Of a DNA stretch of 8,401 nucleotides, positions 5,510-8,401 are shown in pieces. Both the position numbers and the translations under genes were made by a program. Position 1 is the stretch's first letter; each line of letters opens with the position of its first letter. This stretch comes from Phormidesmis priestleyi. GTDB taxonomy: Bacteria > Cyanobacteriota > Cyanobacteriia > Phormidesmidales > Phormidesmidaceae. The notes below the pieces were generated by a model. The model did no database searches and was not told the origin of the DNA. It saw nothing but the letters and a program-made list of their open reading frames with translations. The stretch spans positions 1 to 8,401 of the forward strand of contig QBMP01000203.1 of NCBI GenBank assembly GCA_003242115.1, in the 5' to 3' direction.

Positions 5510-6613
5510 ATCCTGAAGGGAGGCTCGTAGCCGCTCAGCCGCTTGCTCGGCGCTTAGCCCGCTAACGTCAATTTCGGGCACGAAGCTAGTGCGTTGCTCT
5601 AGCCCATAGCGGTAGGTGCGATCATAATAGGTAAGCAAAATCGCAAAGGCGGCGGTGAGATCGCCTGCTTGAATCAGGGCGACGGCATCTTGAGTTCTTT
5701 TACCGCCTAGCCGTTTGCGAATCCGCTCGGTAGCCGCTATCAGCTCAGTCGGATCGGCCTGACCGTAAATATCTACCAGCAAAGCCAGTCGTTCATCTAT
5801 CGGGCGAGTGATTTCTAAAGCAAAGGCCGCTTCCATCTGCTCAAACAGCTCCGGCGGCAGTCGGCAGGTGCCAATCCGGCGGCTTTCGGCCTCTATCCAA
5901 ATTGGCCGCTGCGAATCAAACCGATGCCAAGCGCCAGCTACCCAATTTTCAAACTGCTCGGTGCTGGGCTGGGGCGGTAAACACACGCCGCCAAAGCTGC
6001 TGCCTCGATGGCTGGCATAGCCTTCTAGATCGAGCACTTGTTCGCCCTGTTGGGCGAGGGCATGGAGAATGTCGGTTTTGGCGGTGCCGGTCATACCGCC
6101 GAGTAAAACAATGTTTTGCGGTGTGGCGACAGTGCGGCGAACCCACTGCCGAAAGGCTTTGTAGCCGCCTTGTAGGGTGATTGTGTGAAAGCCTGCTAGG
6201 TCGAGTGTCCAGGCGATCGCGCCGCTACGCATTCCGCCGCGCCAGCAGTGAATGCGCACTTTTTTGTCGGGTGCGATTCCTTTCGCCTGCCGAATAAAGT
6301 CTGCAAACTTTGGCCCAGCAATTTCAAATCCCAGTTCTACCGCCTGATCGCGGCCTTGCTGCTTGTAGCAAATCCCGACTTGAGCCCGCTCGTCGTCGCT
6401 AAATAGCGGAAAGCTAATCGCACCTGGGATATGGCCTTGCGCATATTCGCTAGGGCTACGTACATCGAGGATCGGGCCAGCCGCTTTTAAAAATTCATCA
6501 ATTGAAACGGCTAAAGTTTGGGGCACAGGCAATAGTTGGGCAATAGCTGGAGCTTGATCACCCTGCAATTGTAGTGGGTTTGACCGCAACGACGGGTCTA
6601 TCCGCAGGCGCAT
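5501..6613 (-). CDS. mnmH: MnmH (SelU/YbbB), tRNA 2-selenouridine synthase
   Basis: MnmH replaces the sulfur of 2-thiouridine at wobble position 34 of certain tRNAs with selenium, using selenophosphate and a geranylated intermediate. The protein is 370 residues from the ATG at 6613. The N-terminal rhodanese domain (about 37-160) has DVRSPSEY (50-57), CYKQQG (82-87) and HCWRGGMRS, with catalytic C123. The P-loop domain follows: GMTGTAKT (173-180), DLEGYASHRGSSFG (195-208) and ESRRIG (243-248). A178 stands where Walker A normally has Gly. E. coli MnmH is 364 residues but begins only about 20 residues before the DVR motif, which would fit the GTG at 6526 (341 residues). The ATG at 6613 overlaps the fused selD gene by 56 bases; the GTG would leave a 31-base gap. 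No start has a clear Shine-Dalgarno sequence. Cotranscription with selD, its selenium donor, is very likely. Confidence 0.95.
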   Translation of the reverse strand: MRLRIDPSLRSNPLQLQGDQAPAIAQLLPVPQTLAVSIDEFLKAAGPILDVRSPSEYAQGHIPGAISFPLFSDDERAQVGICYKQQGRDQAVELGFEIAGPKFADFIRQAKGIAPDKKVRIHCWRGGMRSGAIAWTLDLAGFHTITLQGGYKAFRQWVRRTVATPQNIVLLGGMTGTAKTDILHALAQQGEQVLDLEGYASHRGSSFGGVCLPPQPSTEQFENWVAGAWHRFDSQRPIWIEAESRRIGTCRLPPELFEQMEAAFALEITRPIDERLALLVDIYGQADPTELIAATERIRKRLGGKRTQDAVALIQAGDLTAAFAILLTYYDRTYRYGLEQRTSFVPEIDVSGLSAEQAAERLRASLQDKK

Positions 6614-8401
6614 CGACGGTACCGATGCATCGGCTTTGCGTATAGCCGATGCGGTGCAGGGCGCTCAGGCACTGATCGGTGTGGGCAACAGGAATGCTTG
6701 CTAGCAGTCCGCCTGAGGTTTGCGGATCGAAGAGAATTTGGAATTGGGGCAGAGGGGAGAGGGATAAATAGCTGGCTGAATTTTGGGGTTGGATAGAAGC
6801 GATCGCACTCTCCACATTCCGCTGATGCAAGGAACTCAGCCAACCATTGCCCAAGCTGTGAGCCGCTCCTGGCAATAGCGAAATCTGGTTTAAATCTAGA
6901 ACAATACTCACACCCGAAGCGCGCATCATCTCTAATAAATGGCCCGCCAGTCCAAAGCCCGTAACATCGGTACAGGCCGTCGCACCCCATTGCCGCAAGC
7001 AATCAGCCGCTAGCCGATTTGAGCGCAGCATACTCTCTACCGCCGCTTCGATCCAGCGTCCTTTGGCCTGCTTTTGCTGATCGGCGGCAAACAGCGTCCC
7101 GGTTCCCAGCGCCTTGGTCAAAATCAGCGATTGCCCTGTCACCATGCCGCTTTTTCGCCATATTTGATCGGGCTCAATCCAACCATTGCAGGCAAACCCC
7201 AAAGAGAGCTGCGGGCCTTCTGTAGTGTGCCCGCCGACTAAAAACGTTTGCGCCTCAGCTAGCGCCAACATCGCCCCAGATAATAGCTGATAAAGCGTCT
7301 CGGCCTGTTTCGCATCGCTGCCATACGGAATCGTCGCCGAAGCCAGCACGTTATGACTGGTTGCGCCCATCGCAAACAGATCGCTGAGGCAGTGATTGAC
7401 GCAAATTTGACCAAAGATAAACGGATCATCGACTAGCGCACTGAAGTGATCAACGGTGTGAACAAGCAGTTTGCCGTTAGGAACTTGCACAATCGCCGCA
7501 TCGTCCGGCGCATCTAAGCCAGCTAATACCGCTGCGCGATCAGGCCACTCGGCATCGCTAGGCGCTTCAGAGCGCACTCGCTCAAGCACTTGAGACAGCA
7601 CCGAAGCACCGATTTTAGAACCGCATCCCGCACAGTGCATGTGAGGCTGTTTAGTCCGCGAATGGGTAAGCGCAGTCCCATTCGCATCCGCATCCGCATC
7701 CGTTTCCATGTTAGGAAAGTCTGAAAACGTTGCCATAAACTTTTGGTCAATGCGGTTTTTCCAGGCGCGGCACCATTTAGCGTGAATGGCGAATGGCCCC
7801 CAAGAGGCGATCGCTGACTCCCTATCCGTATCAATAATGTTCAGATAGCGCCTTTGCGGCTGAAAGGGCTTGAGCGGCCTCCCACTCACCTGCCGCTTCA
7901 AGTTTTCATACAGCGGTGGGCCTTGACGCACCGCAAACACGCCCGCTTTAGGCCGAGGATGATTTACCATCGTCGCCACATCACCGGCTGCAAACACGTT
8001 GGCATGAGAGCAAGATTGCAGCGTGTCTCGAACCGCCAAAAAGCCATTGTCAGTCAGGGCCAGTCCGCTTTCTTTTAGCCAGGGTGGGGCCGAAGCATTG
8101 GTCACCCAGAAGGTGCGATCGCACGGCACCACCAGCCCCGATTCACAGCGCACTGCATCGGCCGTGACCTCGCACACGCTCTGGTTCGTATGCACATGAA
8201 TTTGCTTAGCTTTGCACAACCGCTCGACCAAGCGCTGAGTTCGGGAGTTGCGGCCTTTCGCGAGATGGGGCGATCGCTGAAAGATATGCACCGCGATCTG
8301 ATCGCTGTAATTGTTCTTATAGTTTCGATTCTGCGAAGGCCGAGCGCAGTCTCTCATCAGCTGCTGCAAGCGCACCTGCATGGCAAACGCCATTTCCACC
8401 C
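6558..8401 (-). CDS. selD: Oxidoreductase-SelD fusion: FAD/NAD(P) oxidoreductase + selenide, water dikinase (5' end missing)
   Basis: SelD makes selenophosphate from selenide and ATP, the donor for tRNA selenouridine and selenocysteine. The visible 614 codons contain two domains. Numbering from the GTG at 8399, residues 1-225 are the C-terminal part of a pyridine nucleotide-disulfide oxidoreductase/NDH-2-like domain: VEMAFAMQ near the edge, ANVFAAGDVAT (133-143, FAD-binding), AGVFAVRQGPPLYENL (152-167) and WKNRIDQKFM (213-222). This matches the family named for preceding SelD (TIGR03169). A linker with DADADAN (234-240) leads to complete SelD: HCAGCGSKIG (255-264) with C259 and K262 matching E. 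coli Cys17 and Lys20, DDAAIV (299-304), DDPFIFGQICVNHCLSDLFA (324-343), VGGHTTEGP (388-396), TDVTGFGLAGHLLEM (477-491) and DPQTSGGLL (558-566). The nucleophile is Cys (TGC), not selenocysteine. The frame is unbroken between domains and runs off the right edge. mnmH follows directly. Confidence 0.95.
   Translation of the reverse strand, partial: VEMAFAMQVRLQQLMRDCARPSQNRNYKNNYSDQIAVHIFQRSPHLAKGRNSRTQRLVERLCKAKQIHVHTNQSVCEVTADAVRCESGLVVPCDRTFWVTNASAPPWLKESGLALTDNGFLAVRDTLQSCSHANVFAAGDVATMVNHPRPKAGVFAVRQGPPLYENLKRQVSGRPLKPFQPQRRYLNIIDTDRESAIASWGPFAIHAKWCRAWKNRIDQKFMATFSDFPNMETDADADANGTALTHSRTKQPHMHCAGCGSKIGASVLSQVLERVRSEAPSDAEWPDRAAVLAGLDAPDDAAIVQVPNGKLLVHTVDHFSALVDDPFIFGQICVNHCLSDLFAMGATSHNVLASATIPYGSDAKQAETLYQLLSGAMLALAEAQTFLVGGHTTEGPQLSLGFACNGWIEPDQIWRKSGMVTGQSLILTKALGTGTLFAADQQKQAKGRWIEAAVESMLRSNRLAADCLRQWGATACTDVTGFGLAGHLLEMMRASGVSIVLDLNQISLLPGAAHSLGNGWLSSLHQRNVESAIASIQPQNSASYLSLSPLPQFQILFDPQTSGGLLASIPVAHTDQCLSALHRIGYTQSRCIGTVDAPADRPVVAVKPTTIAG
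7680..7703 (-). repeat. Hexanucleotide microsatellite encoding the SelD linker (Asp-Ala repeats)
   Basis: Four head-to-tail six-base units, ATTCGC, ATCCGC twice and ATCCGT on the plus strand, read on the coding strand as T-DADADA-N. It lies exactly between the oxidoreductase and SelD domains. Being a multiple of three, gain or loss of units would change linker length without breaking the frame. Confidence 0.8.

Larger units (their letters stand above)
227..8277. repeat. HIP1 octamers (GCGATCGC), 12 copies dispersed
   Basis: The palindrome GCGATCGC starts at 227, 422, 648, 1369, 3801, 4219, 5143, 6213, 6799, 7807, 8115 and 8270. A random sequence of balanced composition would have one about every 65 kb, so this is a strong enrichment and the signature of many cyanobacterial genomes. 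All but the first copy lie inside coding regions, and none lies between 1377 and 3800, a span that includes all of gap2. Confidence 0.9.

Noticed and set aside
7623..7625. Selenocysteine in SelD, as found in some SelD proteins
   Set aside because: The active-site codon is TGC (Cys), and no in-frame TGA interrupts the gene.
7523..7834. A 103-codon open frame on the minus strand within the selD fusion gene
   Set aside because: It overlaps, in another frame, clearly conserved oxidoreductase/SelD sequence including the active-site cysteine, and its own product is low in complexity (repeated Arg-Met) with no recognisable motif.
1..8401. tRNA genes, CRISPR arrays, insertion sequences, known riboswitches, phage or defence genes
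   Set aside because: No cloverleaf-like segment, spacer array, transposase motif or riboswitch core was seen; the genes are housekeeping or metabolic with uniform HIP1-bearing composition apart from gap2.

Overview
The window is cyanobacterial chromosome. Two things show this. The octamer GCGATCGC (HIP1) occurs 12 times in 8.4 kb, and the gene set includes a Gap2-type photosynthetic GAPDH, a murC-murB pair and a SelD fused to an oxidoreductase. I cannot place it to genus with confidence; several proteins look like those of filamentous Leptolyngbya-type lineages, but that is an impression, not a computed result.

Layout, left to right. Positions 1-1727 (minus strand) hold a peptidoglycan-precursor pair: murC is followed by the 5' part of murB, which runs off the left edge. 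About 200 bases of divergent control region (1728-1930) separate murC from gap2 (plus strand, GTG start). Gap2 reads NADPH in the Calvin cycle. It ends in a repeat-rich 3' region with a very strong intrinsic terminator (15-bp perfect stem, six T). Next on the plus strand come an unrecognised 166-residue membrane protein (3185-3685) and a radical SAM protein with an N-terminal B12-binding-like domain (3759-5378), which fits the uncharacterised TIGR03960-type family. A convergent gap of 122 bases (5379-5500) follows.

The right end (5501-8401, minus strand) is a selenium module transcribed leftwards. The upstream gene encodes a fusion of an FAD/NAD(P)-dependent oxidoreductase to selenide, water dikinase (SelD). 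The downstream gene, at its tail, is mnmH (ybbB/selU), the tRNA 2-selenouridine synthase. SelD makes selenophosphate and MnmH uses it to replace sulfur in 2-thiouridine at the tRNA wobble position, so the two genes form a donor-acceptor pair. No selA or selB lies within the window, but the window is too short to exclude selenocysteine use.

No tRNA, rRNA, CRISPR array, insertion sequence or known riboswitch was found. The most unusual points are the fused SelD with its repeat-encoded Asp-Ala linker, an Ala in the Walker A loop of MnmH, an Asn at the usual NAD-contacting Asp of Gap2, and a different short tandem repeat in each of the three intergenic gaps from gap2 onward.
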